Assembly: GCA_027382625.1 (NCBI GenBank)
Contig: JAJKFJ010022344.1
Coordinates: 1 to 64,000, forward strand
Direction: 5' to 3'
DNA: 64,000 bases
DNA from: Tetmemena sp. SeJ-2015
Lineage: Eukaryota > Ciliophora > Spirotrichea > Sporadotrichida > Oxytrichidae
The position numbers were made by a program, and so were the translations under genes. Below are positions 21,665 through 34,600 of the stretch, piece after piece (the first letter of the stretch is position 1; every line of letters begins with the position of its first letter). The notes beneath the pieces were generated by a model, which was given only the letters and a program-made list of their open reading frames with translations, made no database searches and had not been told where the DNA came from.

Positions 21665-24194
21665 ATGTCCTCGCTTTCTCCAATCTCTAATTATCAACCT
21701 AAACATAATTTAATTTAAGTTTTTTACAATTAATATTTTGATTAAATTTAACTAGGCATAGACCTTTATGATGCAGCAGAGAAAGCTAGCTCAAAGCAAG
21801 GAAACTAAGTAGAGAAATATGTTGCTCTCTAATCTGATGAACAACCCACTCGCGGATCCATTCAATTCTTAATAAACCGCTAACAAGCAGAATCATCAAT
21901 TTTCTATTCACAATTAGCAGATTCAAAGAACTGACTAAATAAATGAAATAAATATGCGCAATAAATAAATTTCAATTAGATAAAAGCTTTTTATTATAAA
22001 ATTATGTTATAAATTACTTAAAATTAAGCAGAAATTTGAATTAGATAATTTAGCACATATTTTAAATTCAATGCTAATTATATATTTTCTATAAAGAACT
22101 GACTTGAAGATTATATTTTTAAGAAACAGGGAATAGTATAATCAAAGACTCCTACAAAAGCAACCGCCAAAGAAAGTCAATTTCAAGACCTCCTTAAGAA
22201 AAATAACAAAGATAAAGAATAGCTAAAGATTCTATAGCAACAACAACAATAAATTAACTAAATAAGCCCAGCCATTTCACAAACATTCATTCAACAATCA
22301 AATTCTAAAACTATCAATAACACTATAAACAAGCTAAGTTAAAAACCACAGTTCTTTAATATTATCAACTAGCAAGCGTTCTAGAATAACTTTTCAAATC
22401 AAAGCTAAAACAACATTGCCCAAGCAAGTAGTATGTTTAACATAGCCACTAGACCTCATTACAATCAATTTTACGCCAATAACTAAGACAATTCTGAACC
22501 TAATAAGCAATATAAATAAATTAATTTAACAAATTATTTTTTATTAAATTCAGCTTTCTAGCTCTCTATCTTTATTTATATTGAATTGATATTATCTATA
22601 TTGGGTAAATAGAGTTAAATTTGCTTATTTTTTGATAATTTTAAACTGAATATAATAAGTTAACAACTGATGGAGGTAATATAGGTTAATAAAGTGGTAA
22701 ATCGAGGAATAAGCAATCTGGACTGATTTACTTAAATACTCACCAGCCCATTAGCACTAATTCGACTTAAATAATGTATTAGGATAACTAAGCATTTACA
22801 TTCATTCTCTCTTTACTTATTTAAAGCACACGAGAAGCAAACATTTATTGCAAATAGTTAAAGTGATATTCAATAAAATTTAAGTGATAATAACTTAGAC
22901 TAAACACCTGCAAGAGAGCTGAGCAACAATTAAAGAAGAAGAGAGTAGAACTTAGTCACAGTTAAACAAGCCAAGATTAATCAACATATTTTAATTTTTG
23001 CAATAATCAACAAACCAAACTAGATCAAGGCAGTCCCAAGCAACTATAGAACTCTTAAAAAGAAGACAATATCGATAAAGAACAAAGAATCAAATAAATG
23101 AAAGAAGAGATCAAACGCAATGAGGCAAAAATCCATAGTTAGATGCAAGCCAGTATCAAATAATCCCAAATTAACTCTCATTTAGAATTAAAAAAATAAT
23201 TTAAATCATGAAGTATATTTGCTTAAAATTCTCAACAAGTCTCTTAAATTAAAAAATATTATTTTTGGCAATGGAAGCAAGGCACTCGCAATTTTACTCT
23301 AATTCTTCCTATTATGATGCTGGCAAGAGCTTGTCACCATCAAGCTACAATATTCATCTATTTAAATACATCATTTAAATATTAATGCTGCGAATAATTT
23401 AAACTTATTTTATAAAGCTTTTTGCTGGATTGAAATCTTTTTCAAATTAAAGAACATGAATATTTGATGAACTTATTTATAATTCATCTTAAAATGTGTT
23501 TGATACCTTTTAAATTTAATGAGACATTTTTTAATACACTATATCTTGTTATAAAAATTAAATAGAATGCACAATTAGGGAATGATTTATCAAATATAGG
23601 ATTATGATATTTTGCATTTATTTCTCTATTGATTTAAATATCAAATGATCTTGTCATCTCTTTCTTTTAATGAAATGGTTTTTATTTACTTACTATCATT
23701 CAAAACTTGAGCTGAAAAGAATTTAAATGGATATTTTAAGTTTAAAGATTTTACTGATTCTATTTTTATTTATATTGTATATTTTCATTCAGGCTTTATT
23801 TTGAAATTAAATTCTTTTTAATTTCGGGAATAATCAAAACTAGAGACTAAGTAGTAAAGATGGGTCTCAGTTCTAAAAAGTATCTTCACTGCTTTTCGAT
23901 TCAGCATCAAAATCTAACATTATTGGTGGTTACAACAACTAAGCAACTCCCTCCACCATTAAGTAAATCGATGACAGCTTAGGATTATCTGTACCGCCAC
24001 CCCTCCCTCTCCTTCCTACAAGACAAAAATAAACTGAAATACTCATCAATACGGGACTCAATATTTTTGTTTTCTAATATTATAGAGCATATTAGTATTT
24101 AAAAGCTGCGAAGAAAAATATAGAGCTACTCAGCTTATAAGTATTATTCTTCATAACTTCTATTCTTGCAATACTATCTGTATATTTGCGATGA
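21665..24194 (+). CDS. Q/N-rich protein of unknown function
   Basis: The ATG at 21665 opens MSSLSPISNYQPKHN. A 37-nt GT-AG intron (21719-21755) joins it to AQTFMMQQRKLAQSKETKQ. Most residues are Gln, Asn, Ser and Lys, largely encoded by TAA/TAG. Coding islands (about 21665-22540, 22840-23205, 23265-23365, 23870-24060) are separated by AT-rich stretches that break the frame and look like IESs I could not resolve exactly. A late island reads KQMKEEIKRNEAKIHSQMQ (coil), then a proline cluster (LSVPPPLPLLPTRQ). The last segment before TGA at 24192 is hydrophobic (VLFFITSILAILSVYL) and may be non-coding. No family was recognised. Confidence 0.4.
21719..21755 (+). other. 37-nt GT-AG intron
   Basis: The segment runs GTTTTTTAC...AACTAG. 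Its removal joins KHNLIQ to AQTFMMQQRKL and keeps the frame open. Confidence 0.55.
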
Positions 24195-24384
24195 CTCTGT
24201 TGCTCTTTGTCTCCATGAGTGCGCAAGATCCTGAGTCATTGCATCTTTGATTGCTCTATTAAAGCACGAATTTATTAGTAAAATTGTTATATGAGTGAAA
24301 AACTTAGAAGAGCATTTTAAATGAAGTAAAGCACATCATTTCTCATTTTTGTTAGCATCATTCATAAAACAAATGCAGTATGAT

Positions 24385-24693
24385 TCACTAGTGCGAACAC
24401 TCATTTCTTGTTTGCGCATTAATAACTAAATTGAAGTAAGTGAAAACATAAGTTTTTTTTAAAAATTAATACTGATTTTCAGAGTAAGCCTCTCCTTTCT
24501 TCTTTTTCGGTACAACAATTTTGAAAGTAGTTTCGTTCGAGAATGCGTTTTACTGTTCATGTATCACACATCTAGAGCACTTAAATTGCTTACGACATTG
24601 ACATGAAAACGCTCTCTTAATCTTTCCCTTCTTGAAAATATAATAAGTTTCTTCCATCATCATTCCGAAATCATGATGAGATATAGACATCAT
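24385..24693 (-). CDS. Small cysteine-rich protein, possible zinc knuckle
   Basis: A frame of 102 codons starts MMSISHHDFGMMMEETYYIF and contains a compact cluster AFSCQCRKQFKCSRCVIHE (CxC-x6-CxxC-xx-H spacing), then a basic segment VPKKKKGE. The last 30 codons are AT-rich and may belong to untranslated sequence or an IES. It lies alone between two plus-strand genes. The cysteine spacing suggests a metal site but matches no named finger exactly. It could also be one MDS of a larger, dispersed gene. Confidence 0.4.
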
Positions 24694-24944
24694 ATACCTA
24701 TTGAAATTCGAAAATTGTTCTTATTAAGCGATAAGAATCAAGAAAGTGCAAAAATAAAAGTGGCAAAGCAATATAAAAGATGCATCTTCTAAGGATTCTG
24801 CACACATCGATATTATAATTCATATCTATGCTTATCTTTACAGATAGTATTTTGTAAGAATGGAAGTGGCAAAGAGTTAAGAAATAAGACGAGTGGCTCT
24901 ATATTTTCTTTGCTTTGTTTTAATATGTTCTATAATGTAAAATA

Positions 24945-27900
24945 TGTATTTCAAAAAGCTTGAACCCTTCTCATAAGACCCTAAATCAGGGGGAGGCGCT
25001 CTTAATCCTGCCCAGCCAAAGGACCCTAATAAGTAAAAAGAACAAGAAGTAATTAATTAGTGCTTGATGAATGGGTAATAGCCACCTTAAGCACCACCTC
25101 TGTAAGTTATAAAATTAGCATTTGCAGGTTGTAAAAAACTTATTTAATTTTATTATCTATCTTCTAAAGAAGATAAGTTATTATTACCGTCTTTTTAAAC
25201 TCTTTTTTAGCTTGAAATTAAATGAGTACGTGCAAAACAAACAAGAAAACATAGTTTATTGCCGTTATGGGTGCGACTATTTGAACAACTTTAATTACAA
25301 AGACACTTCACTACCATTTGGGAGCTACAAGATAAATCTGGATTCCCTTATTTATAGCAAACAAAAAATGCTTCAAGAAGAAAATGGAAGCTACATTTTT
25401 GGGAGGACTAATATCCTTACCCAAAGAATTAATGTAATGAATATGCTGCTGTTAAGAAGAATTTGTAGAGAAAAGGGAGCGAAAATGCAAATAACACAAG
25501 TCCTCAAAAGATTAAAAGCCACATAATATATCCTTATCATAAGGACTACTAAATTCTAATGACTGCTTAAGTAAATCCTGACATGCCAGATGAGGGTTCA
25601 TTCGGCTAAAGAGTGGCTTGTTCCCCTTGCTTGCACTTTGATTCTATTTTTGAATCTGGAAATTTAGCAATTGCATTGAGAGTTTAAGACAACGAATATG
25701 ATCTGATTCTGCAAAATGATATCAATACGAAGGGTCATACATAATGTAAACTTATTTTCAATTCCAGACAATTCTTATAGGGTTTTATTTCAAGGTAACT
25801 TCAGATTTTAGTGTTCAAACGGAAGTTAAATTTAACATTCTCAACTTATGCAAGGCTAAATCTCTGTACCAGTAAGGAATGAAAATCCTTATTCTTGATA
25901 CTTCATCTCTAAAGTAACCACCAGTTTGGGAAAGAGCCGGCGAAAATATTTACTACTCCGACAACTAGTATGAAAGAGATGATAGGGTTTTATTTTTATA
26001 GAATCTGAGAAGCCATACTACAGTTTGAGCTTTTCATATACTTTTCCCAGTGGAAAGAGAGGTATTTACTTAGCTCACTCCATACCTTATACATACTCAA
26101 TGTTAAATGACTATCTAAACATTCATGCTAAGAAAAGATTCACACTATGCCATTCTCTAGCTGGCAATAAAGTTGAATATATTCACATCGACGAGTCAAG
26201 TAAAAAGCATGTAGTGATGCCAAGAGTCAAATAAGAAAGCACTCCTAAGAGTCAACCAATTAAACTTATAGAAGGAAGAGAGAGCAAGTTAAAAGATAAA
26301 AGTTTATCTAAATACGAGCCAATGGAAAGTCTATAATAACAAGAAACATAAGAGCCTTAAGTCTAAGTAAATAAAATGGAGAGCCATAGTAATTTTTAAC
26401 AGAAGCAAGTAATTTTCATAACATCGAGAGTTCATCCTGGAGAATCTAATTCCTCTTGGATGATGAAAGGATTGATACTTAATTTTTTATTGATGGATAT
26501 GCTTTTCAATCCTGGAACATCCGAGGAGAGAGAGATATCTCAATACTTGAAAGAGCATTTTGAGTTTTACATTATTCCTATGCTTAATGTTGATGGCGTC
26601 ATTACCGGTAATTATCGCTGTTCTTTGGCTTCTTGTGACCTCAACAGAAAATGGGGAGATCCTTCTAAAATTCTGCATCCTACTATTTATCATACTAAAT
26701 TGCTTTGCTAGCAACTACAAGAAGAAATGGGAAAACCATTCTATCTTTACCTTGACATGCATGGTCACTCTATTAAGTAAATTTACAAAACTGGTTTAAG
26801 TTTCTATTTATAGAAAAAATGTGTTTCAGTACGGTAATAAGCTAGAAAATTTGACTTCAGTGTATCCAAAGCTGCGCGATTCCTTGTTTCCTCCTCGGGT
26901 TTTTAGTCACATCTTATCTAAGCAGTTTGACTATTTTTCATTCTAGGATTGATAAATTTTAAAAATAAATTGCTCCTTTTCAATGCCTAAATCTAAAGAA
27001 TCAACAGCTAGAATTACGATGTTCCATCAACTTAAGATTCCTTTTGTGTTTACTTTGGAGGCATCATTTGCAGGTAGTAATAAAGGAAAACTCTAAGGGC
27101 AGCACTTTTCAATTGGAGACTTAGAGAATATCGGGAAGTATGTGCTAAAGGCAATTTATCAGACAAAGTAAATAGAAGGAAATAAAAAGCTCATAAAAGA
27201 GTTGAGCTTAGAAATCGATGCTGCTTTCGGATATGAAGGCAAAGAAGATGTTTATGATTAGAGTTTATTATCTTATATTCGTTAGATGGCGATGATAGTG
27301 ATGGAACATCTGACGAGGAACCTAATGATGTTATTTAAACAGAAGTTTAACAGCCATAACTATAGACAGCAGCACTTATCCCCATCACTCAGCCTGACAC
27401 AATTTCTGAGTCAAGTTTGAATACTACAAATACTACTAACAACATCACAAAGTTGAAGAAAAAGTGATTGCAAAAGTAAACATATCAATGCATCCTCATT
27501 TAATGTTTAGGAATTCAGGAATAATTGTCAAAAAGAAGAAGAATATCATTCCAGCATCCAATCAATAGGTGGCAAAGAATATGATTTCAAGCAATATAAA
27601 TCAGTAGAATGCAAACATAGAAAAGATTAAAATGACAAAGACTAAGTTTCAAGGTAAGTAAAATAAACTACACAAAAACATGCAAGCTTATTTTATTACT
27701 TATAATCATGAATTTGCTAAATGTATAGAATTTACGAGTAAAGTCATCAAAGAGTCAATGGAGCATCCTTAATCTTCAAATCTTAAGGAAGGTCAAATAA
27801 AAAATAGCGAGTTGGAGGAGGATTCGACTTACCAAGATAAATCTTAAATCAAAACCTAGCCTCAAATTCAAAACTCTTACTTTAATCAATATTTTGTAAT

Positions 27901-30489
27901 ATATTTTAGGAAAGACAAAATAAATCCTAGGTTACTACTGAAATTAATTATAAACGTATTTGATTTAAATAGCTTCTATATAAGATATTTATGTAATCTT
28001 AAAGAATCCTCTGGCCCAAATTAAGAGGGATTATAAAATCTGAAGGTTGGAAAAGCTTCTAATAAGAATATAGTAGATTTTATAGAATTAAATTTACTCT
28101 CTTGCCCAATATGCTTTTAGGCAAGAAATGGTAATGTGCTCATTTTTAATAAGTTTATCCCTTATTTTTGCTTAATTGAATATAAATAATCAATCCTTAC
28201 AAAGCACTACAAAAAATTCACGACTTCAGTTAAATTCTTAGCAAGAGGGTGAAAACTAAGAACAGTACAATTCCTAAATTGCAAATAAAATAATGCCATA
28301 GAGGCAAATTATACTTAAATAAAACAATCCAAGCATAACTTTGAAACAAAAACAAATAGAAGGAAACAATCAGCATTCTAAAAATGTGTCGATAGTATCT
28401 TATTTTGAGCTCAGTGAAATGTCTACTCCCATACCCAGAGACTCTAAGGGAAATCAATTGCCAATCTCAAACAGTAAATTGATAAGCTAGATTAACAAGC
28501 ATAATTAGGCAATGGGAAATAATCACATGAATATGGAAAATGAATTTAAAAATTCTGCCTAATTAACACATGAGGCTTTTAACATCATCACTAGCTAAGC
28601 TACAGTCCATGCTTTTTTTATCATAATAATTAATGAAATTTCTTCATATTCACAGCACTAATGAAATTCTATATTTCTGAACGACAAGATTTCCCATAAA
28701 CAGAGCTAGAATCATTCTCAAGCAGAGTTAAATTCTTAAGATGTATCTCTTTCGAGATAAGAAAGCCCTGACATTCAAATTATTAAATAGCAGCTGCTAA
28801 ATTAGAAATCAAACAAGTCGCCTCTTAAAGGTGGAGGCTTCGGCTCAAAATAACGGAACACCCCAGTCAAGCCCTCACCAAAAATTAATGGTTCTGGATC
28901 AGTTGACAATAAGTACAAAAAGACATACTAGGGAGGATAGTTCGGATTAGAGAATTATGGAATAGGAATTTGGATTCCTCATCATGGACCTTTGCAAACA
29001 GTGAATGGATTTAACTATTCTTACATCAACCCTTTGCCAATTCTTGGAACAGAGATAGTCTCTAAGAAAGATCATCCTGTTATAAATGCTGACTATGACC
29101 CCATGGGTAAAGCTAGAATAAATCATTATAATGTTTCTTAATCTCAACAGCATCACAAGAATCTCTCTCAAAGTCACACTCATTACCATTTTTTTATAAT
29201 TATAGCTACTTCAATGGATCTTCGACAGGAAAGTCTTCTAAAAATTATTACTACAGTGACACAAGCAGAGGAAAGAATAAATAAAAGCACTTGATGTCTT
29301 AAAATACTTAGGATTTTTAGCATGCTACAAACGGATTAGTGAAGTTTATCCAATTTCCTATAAATCAAGCTGCGTTGGCAAATGAAAATGATATAATTTC
29401 TAAACTTCCGCAACACGGCCAAATAGGTGTATAAGCGCTATTGAGTATGAAAGAACTATCTAACAAGTAGTTAGACAGTTCATAAAATTTAACTTCTTCT
29501 TCAAACATAGAGTATTCTTACATAAGTTTATTTAAGAGCCCTAAATTAATTAAAACTCTGAAAGCATATTTGGCAGAAAATAAACGAGTAACACGATGAT
29601 GAATAAGTATAGTTCCAACTTCCCTGAAATCCATCTCATTAGGAATGACACCTTATGGTAAGCTTAAAGGGGATCAGTTTCAGGCTAAGGATCCTAAGTA
29701 GAGCCCAAGATAAACAATTAGCAGAATATAGCCTACTAAATTGCCTTCTAGCCAAACTTAGATAGAAATATTTATACTCTCCCTATCGGTGCATTCAATA
29801 ACATAGCAGGACCTCCTTTCATTCCATAGATGTAATATAGTTTATTTATGAACTAGTAGAGCTCAACTGGACAAAATTTTTCACCATCAGGGAAAATGAG
29901 AAATCTCCCACCTCATTATAAAAACTAAACCTTTGAAATCAGTATGCGAGAGGAGAGCATGGGAAGAGCAAGTTTTCCTTAAGCGGGAAGTGAATCTTAG
30001 CAAGTTTTTGCAATTAATCCACCAACCCATATTAAATACACGAATGGTATCTCTTCCTATAATAGAGTTCAGCAAATACCTAGCAGAGGAAGTGCGGGTT
30101 GCATAGTGGAGGCAGTGGAGTTAATTTTGAGAATGAAAGCAGAGGAAAATAAAATGCTAATGAGCAAGGGAAGCTAAAGATAGATTGATCCACAACTTAA
30201 AGATGATAAAGGTGTTTATGGAAATATTAAAGGAGAAAGCTCTCCATCAAATTTTAAGGCTCCAGGACAAGCAACCAATGAAACTTCAGGTTTTAGCCAT
30301 GGATCAAGGAAAATGAGATCTATATCTAATAAAAATCAAAAGGAAATACCAATTGGTACTGCTAATGGCTAAACTTAAAACAGCTAAATAGGTAGTAGTG
30401 GTGGCGCTCATAAAAATTATTAAAACCAGCCACAGCAGAATCAGAGAATGAGTATGGATTAAAATTTGAGTAAGTTCAATCAATTATGA
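24945..30489 (+). CDS. Cytosolic carboxypeptidase (M14, CCP/AGBL/Nna1 type) with long disordered tail
   Basis: Family members remove C-terminal or side-chain glutamates from tubulin, which matters for axonemes. The N-terminal domain is clear ([45 protein letters not shown]). The catalytic domain has [11 protein letters not shown] (zinc HxxE), [38 protein letters not shown] (zinc His) and [19 protein letters not shown] with the catalytic Glu. The tail after about 27280 is acidic, then Ser/Asn/Gln-rich for about 1000 codons to the TGA at 30487. It may include a second gene, because several AT-rich breaks there are unresolved. Supported inserts are introns at 25746-25780 and 26777-26813, and IESs at 25981, 26948 and 27449. 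The start at 24945 ([18 protein letters not shown]) needs an intron or IES before about 25220 and a frame change near 25400. Confidence 0.85.
25746..25780 (+). other. 35-nt GT-AG intron in the carboxypeptidase gene
   Basis: The segment runs GTAAAC...TTATAG. Its removal creates HTQWFYFKV, where the Trp codon spans the junction, matching the conserved W-F-Y-F block. Confidence 0.85.
25981..26002 (+). other. Carboxypeptidase IES (GA pointer)
   Basis: Removing 20 bp between GA dinucleotides joins QYERDE to [14 protein letters not shown] in frame. The two-base pointer is weak evidence on its own, but the conserved block requires the shift. Confidence 0.55.
26777..26813 (+). other. 37-nt GT-AG intron in the carboxypeptidase gene
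   Basis: The segment runs GTAAAT...TTATAG. Its removal gives [14 protein letters not shown], the conserved sequence after the zinc-binding histidine. Confidence 0.88.
26948..26972 (+). other. Carboxypeptidase IES (ATTG pointer)
   Basis: Removing 21 bp between ATTG repeats joins FDYFSFQD to [15 protein letters not shown] and removes an in-frame TGA. Confidence 0.85.
27449..27462 (+). other. Carboxypeptidase IES (AAA pointer, 8-bp insert)
   Basis: Removing 11 bp between AAA triplets turns [13 protein letters not shown] into [17 protein letters not shown]. Confidence 0.5.
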
Positions 30490-30621
30490 TTAACCTTAAA
30501 ATATTCAAAGTGCTTAAAGGAAAGTGGTAATATTGCACTCAAAAATCAATTAAGATAAAAGAGGATGCACTATATTTTCATTACTACTATTGCTATGGTT
30601 GAAAAATTCCTTTGAAAGCTG

Positions 30622-31561
30622 TCATTAAGAAGTTATTGCTTTGCAAATAAGCACTCTCTAACGCTTGGTTGTTTCTTAATTCAAATGGATTATTCCCTCC
30701 TTAAGTGTTCTGATTTTATTTAAACTGCTATTTTATTGTCCTTCGTTATTCATAAAAATGATTAATTTCAATTGCGTTATATTTATCATCTCAAGCTTGG
30801 CATGGCTCTATCTTTGAATTTCAAAATCGCTGTTACCCCTTCCTCTATTCTTAGTGCCAGGTGATGAGTTGTTTTAACCATACCCTTATGTTTAACCTTT
30901 GCGATCTAGATCATGCATGTCCTCATATCTTCCAAAGTCTTAGAACTGCCCAGTTACAGCTTCATTATCTTTGACATTTAGTTTCTCGTAAATTTCATAG
31001 CCGTTCTTGATGAATAAGAGTAGAAATCCTCCAAGAATGATGTTTATAATAAGTGCCACTTTGAAAGGATAGTAGAGCCACATGAGCAAAAATGAACTCA
31101 TATGAAAGAAGAGAAGCTGCAGGATGAAGAATATGAAACACTGGTTCGACTCTTTCTTCATATTGTCAACTGCTTTGTGCATGGAAACTGCTCCCTCTCC
31201 TCCTCTCAAGGCTAGACCAGGGCCAAACATCACACACTAATCATAGTATTGAATTTATTGAAGTGAATTTTACAAAGGAGGCGATAGTGATGCACAGTAA
31301 TCCGAAAGCCATTCCACAAGAAGTAGTTGAAAGGTAGCCGAAAGTTATGAAAGAAGACACCTTTTCACCAATGGGGCACTTAAACCTCCATAGCAGAATC
31401 CTATTTAATGTTTATAGATTAAAGAGCATACCTGCAAGCAAGGCACTTTGAGAAGCCATGGTGGTGAAAGTAGTTGACCAGTAGTTAAGTTCCTTCTCTC
31501 TTATATTTAAAGTCTTGACTTGCAAGTCAGTCAGAGTTGTATTCTTAATCGCTTGAATCAT
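30622..31561 (-). CDS. ORAI-like multi-pass membrane protein
   Basis: The N-terminus reads MIQAIKNTTLTDLQVKTLN, then a first membrane segment with SALLAGFCYGG, the position of the ORAI TM1 signature SALLSGF. Later segments are FITFGYLSTTSCGMAFGLLC, then a loop with GPGLALRGGEGAVSMHKAVD, FIFFILQLLFFHMSSFLLMW and VALIINIILGGFLLLFI. ORAI proteins form store-operated calcium channels in the plasma membrane; the later loop resembles ORAI-like protist proteins more than animal ORAI. Two introns (31 and 37 nt) and one IES (17 bp) must be removed, leaving 855 bp or 284 codons. A hydrophilic tail of about 110 residues runs to TGA at 30622. The start is divergent from the gene at 31699. Confidence 0.6.
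31237..31273 (-). other. 37-nt GT-AG intron in the ORAI-like gene
   Basis: The segment runs GTAAAA...GATTAG on the minus strand. It joins CITIASF to CVMFGPGLALRG. Confidence 0.75.
31367..31386 (-). other. ORAI-like gene IES (GGT pointer)
   Basis: Removing 17 bp between GGT repeats (minus strand; ACC at 31367 and 31384) shifts the frame from GFCYGG to EKVSSFITFGYLSTT, opening the second membrane segment. Confidence 0.65.
31401..31431 (-). other. 31-nt GT-AG intron in the ORAI-like gene
   Basis: The segment runs GTATGC...AAATAG on the minus strand. It joins SALLAG to FCYGG. Confidence 0.75.
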
Positions 31562-31698
31562 TTTATTTCCAATTCAAATTATATAATCAAGATCAATTAC
31601 TTTAATTAGGTTTTAACTGAATTGCTTTCCCAAGGGAACTTCTTATTGAAAATAGTAAAAATAAAAATTCTGTTGTAGAGAAGTAAAATTAGAATAAA
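31562..31698. promoter_or_regulatory. Short divergent promoter region
   Basis: Only 137 AT-rich base pairs separate two oppositely oriented start codons, so both promoters must lie here. No defined motif beyond A/T runs can be named. Confidence 0.4.
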
Positions 31699-34600
31699 AT
31701 GAAAGAGAAACCAAGTATTCCCATTTCAACTGCTAATAATCTGGACATAAATGCAGAGATTTAAATGAGCAATAAGCCTGGAATGGCAAGTATCTTCAGC
31801 ATGCCCTAGAGCTTTTATTTGAATGCTTCTCCCTAATCCAATGGTTCTCACATTTAAATATGCTTGTAAATTTAAGACATGAATAGTCAAAGAATAATAG
31901 AAGGAAACAAACTTTACTCGTTCTTTAGTTAGTACAAGACTCCCCAGTCTGCTTAAGGCATAACTTCCTAAGTATTTTAACAGCGAATGTAATAGCCAAG
32001 TCAGAGTTTGTAAAAAGCTTAAGCTGAGTATCTTGAACTTAAAAAAATTGACGACCCAAGATAGAGAGCTTTTGAAAATCAAGGTCGTTAGATTTCCGGA
32101 GGAAAGTAAGTTGATACGAAAAGGGATAATTAAAAGCAATAGCAGTTTCGGTACAGTTAAGATACCTATGTATTATTTTAGATGCTTGATAGAATAGATT
32201 GAATTCTGCCTAGACAATTGATATGAATAAAACAACTGCACTCTAAACAAATTAGTACTCATAAAATATATTTAAACCACAAGATTATACAATTCAATCT
32301 CAAGTCTTTTTAGAAGGCAAAATTTATCTTCATAGTTTAATTCTAGTGTTTTTTTTTATTAAAATAAATCGATTTATAAGATTTGATAGGGAAACCGCAT
32401 TTAATCTATAAAATATGATTTTATTTTCGTAGACTCTATTTATTATATTTAGTTGTTAAATTTTGTTGAGAGTATAATCGTTGTTAGGAAAACAGTAAAA
32501 GTCTTTACTAAGTGGGTAAAGACTATTTTCAGGAAATAGAAGTGGGACTTCTAGCCCTCAAAGAGTAAAACCCTCTGATTAGAATAGTCAAGTTTATAGC
32601 ACAGTGAAGAGCTACTAGCATTACAACAACCACTTGGACTGACATAGCTGTACTTCTCCAAGTTAGAAATTGTTTATTGATTTAATTGGAGAGAGGATCA
32701 GGAACCAGGCTTTACTGGAATAAGAACAGTAGATGAACGTCAAGCAGTTCAACGACTACGTTAATACCAAATCTCAACAAAACCATCAAATTACCAAGGA
32801 GTACATCATTTTACAAAAAGCAAAAATATATTTATGATATTTTTGAATAAACATCTTTTAAATCGTTTTGGTAATTAAAGTACAAGATAAGTTTTCATAA
32901 TTTAATTTTTAAATTGCAATAATCTATTTTAAAATATAATTTGATCAAAATGAATAAGAAAATAAACGTGCTGAGTCCCAAAATGATATTGAACATAACA
33001 CAGCAAGGACTGATGAAGAGAAGGCACCTCTCTAGCAGAAAAGGAACCAATAATTTAGAAGAGCAGCACTATCAACCTGACTAGGAAGGAGAAACAGTGT
33101 ATCATGAGCAGTAAAATGTAGAGGGAAACTTTCCTTACAGCTTCTCTGGCTCAGACCATGAAACTGATAACATTAAAAAGATTATCAATTAAATTTTTGA
33201 ATTGTTATTAAATTTAAAATACTCGTCGTGATTTATTTTAATTTAACAGAGAGTTTTATAGAATTAGAACAGTCAAAAATCACAACAGACGAAAAATCTA
33301 TGTCAAAGAAGAAGCTGACGCCACAAATCAAAATTATACTCACTAGAGATAGCAAACCATAAATCATATAAATGCTAATAAGTACTATTCAATTACAAAT
33401 AGGCTTTTACGATTTATTAAGCTTTAATTTATCAATAGAAAGTAAATAAGAGGTAGATTAACTATTCCATGGATTATCAGACAATGAAGAACTTCTAAAA
33501 CTCTAATTTCACAGGGAAGCCAGTCATCATCCGCACTTTAGTTTATTTTGTTTCACAAGCAGCCCATCAAGACAGTCAAATGGTTAGCGGACTCAAGCTA
33601 AATCTCCTTCTTAACTTGACTCAAACAATACCTCTTAATAGATCTTCTCTCCAAGCTTAAAGCTTTCTTTAACTCAGAAAATTGCTAAGCCAAATATCTA
33701 AGGCATAAAAAAGGAAGGAATAAATGCAAATAAAACTTAGCACATCACTTCTTCAATAAGGTAATATGGCAACGAAGACCTATATGAATAAAATGAGCGA
33801 GGATTAAAGAGTCAGAAAACTAAAAGAAAAATCCACAAAAAGCAGAGAGCAATCAACCTAGACCTTTATGTTAATTTAAGGGGATGGGAAGTTAATGTCC
33901 CTCTCAGAGATCATGGAGCAGTGTCGCCAATAGCAGAGAGAAGAGTCCCCTTCTCAGTTTGACCTTGATACCCTAAACATATTTAATTGCATTATCTGAG
34001 ATTCTGAGTCAAGATGAAAATACCCTCTCTCAAGTAATTCCTCACAAGATCTTATTTTATCTCCAAGTTTACAATGAAAGAGAACCTACTTTCAAAGTAG
34101 TCATTGACTGAGTTATAAAAGCGAAAGCCCGCTCACGCCCATTCTAAGTTACCAGCCTTTTTGCAGAACATCGACTTCAACGATTTGATGAAGCGAACTA
34201 GAATTGATCTCAAGAAAGCTATAAGCACAACCTAGAACCTACTTAGTGACAAAGGAACAGAGTAAATTTTTGTCTTAAAACCCTAGCCAAGCTACAACGA
34301 GAATGTTCATTAGCCAAATGTTGCAATTATTTTTGCTTATGTTGCAGCTTACTACAGGATTGACATCATGAACAAATCTTAGCCAGTTACTGTCCAAATC
34401 TTAAACTATAGAGGGGATTTGAACGTACACTTATCTACTATTCATTCAGAGCCCAATGAAACCCAAACTCAAATGCATCTCACCAATCTTAGAACATATT
34501 TTGTGATAAATTTAATGAGCCTAAGGTAATCTTCTATCAGGGGAATAGACCAACGTTTGTAACTAAAATGTCTTCGTACCCTGCAGCCTCTCAGCTTCAT

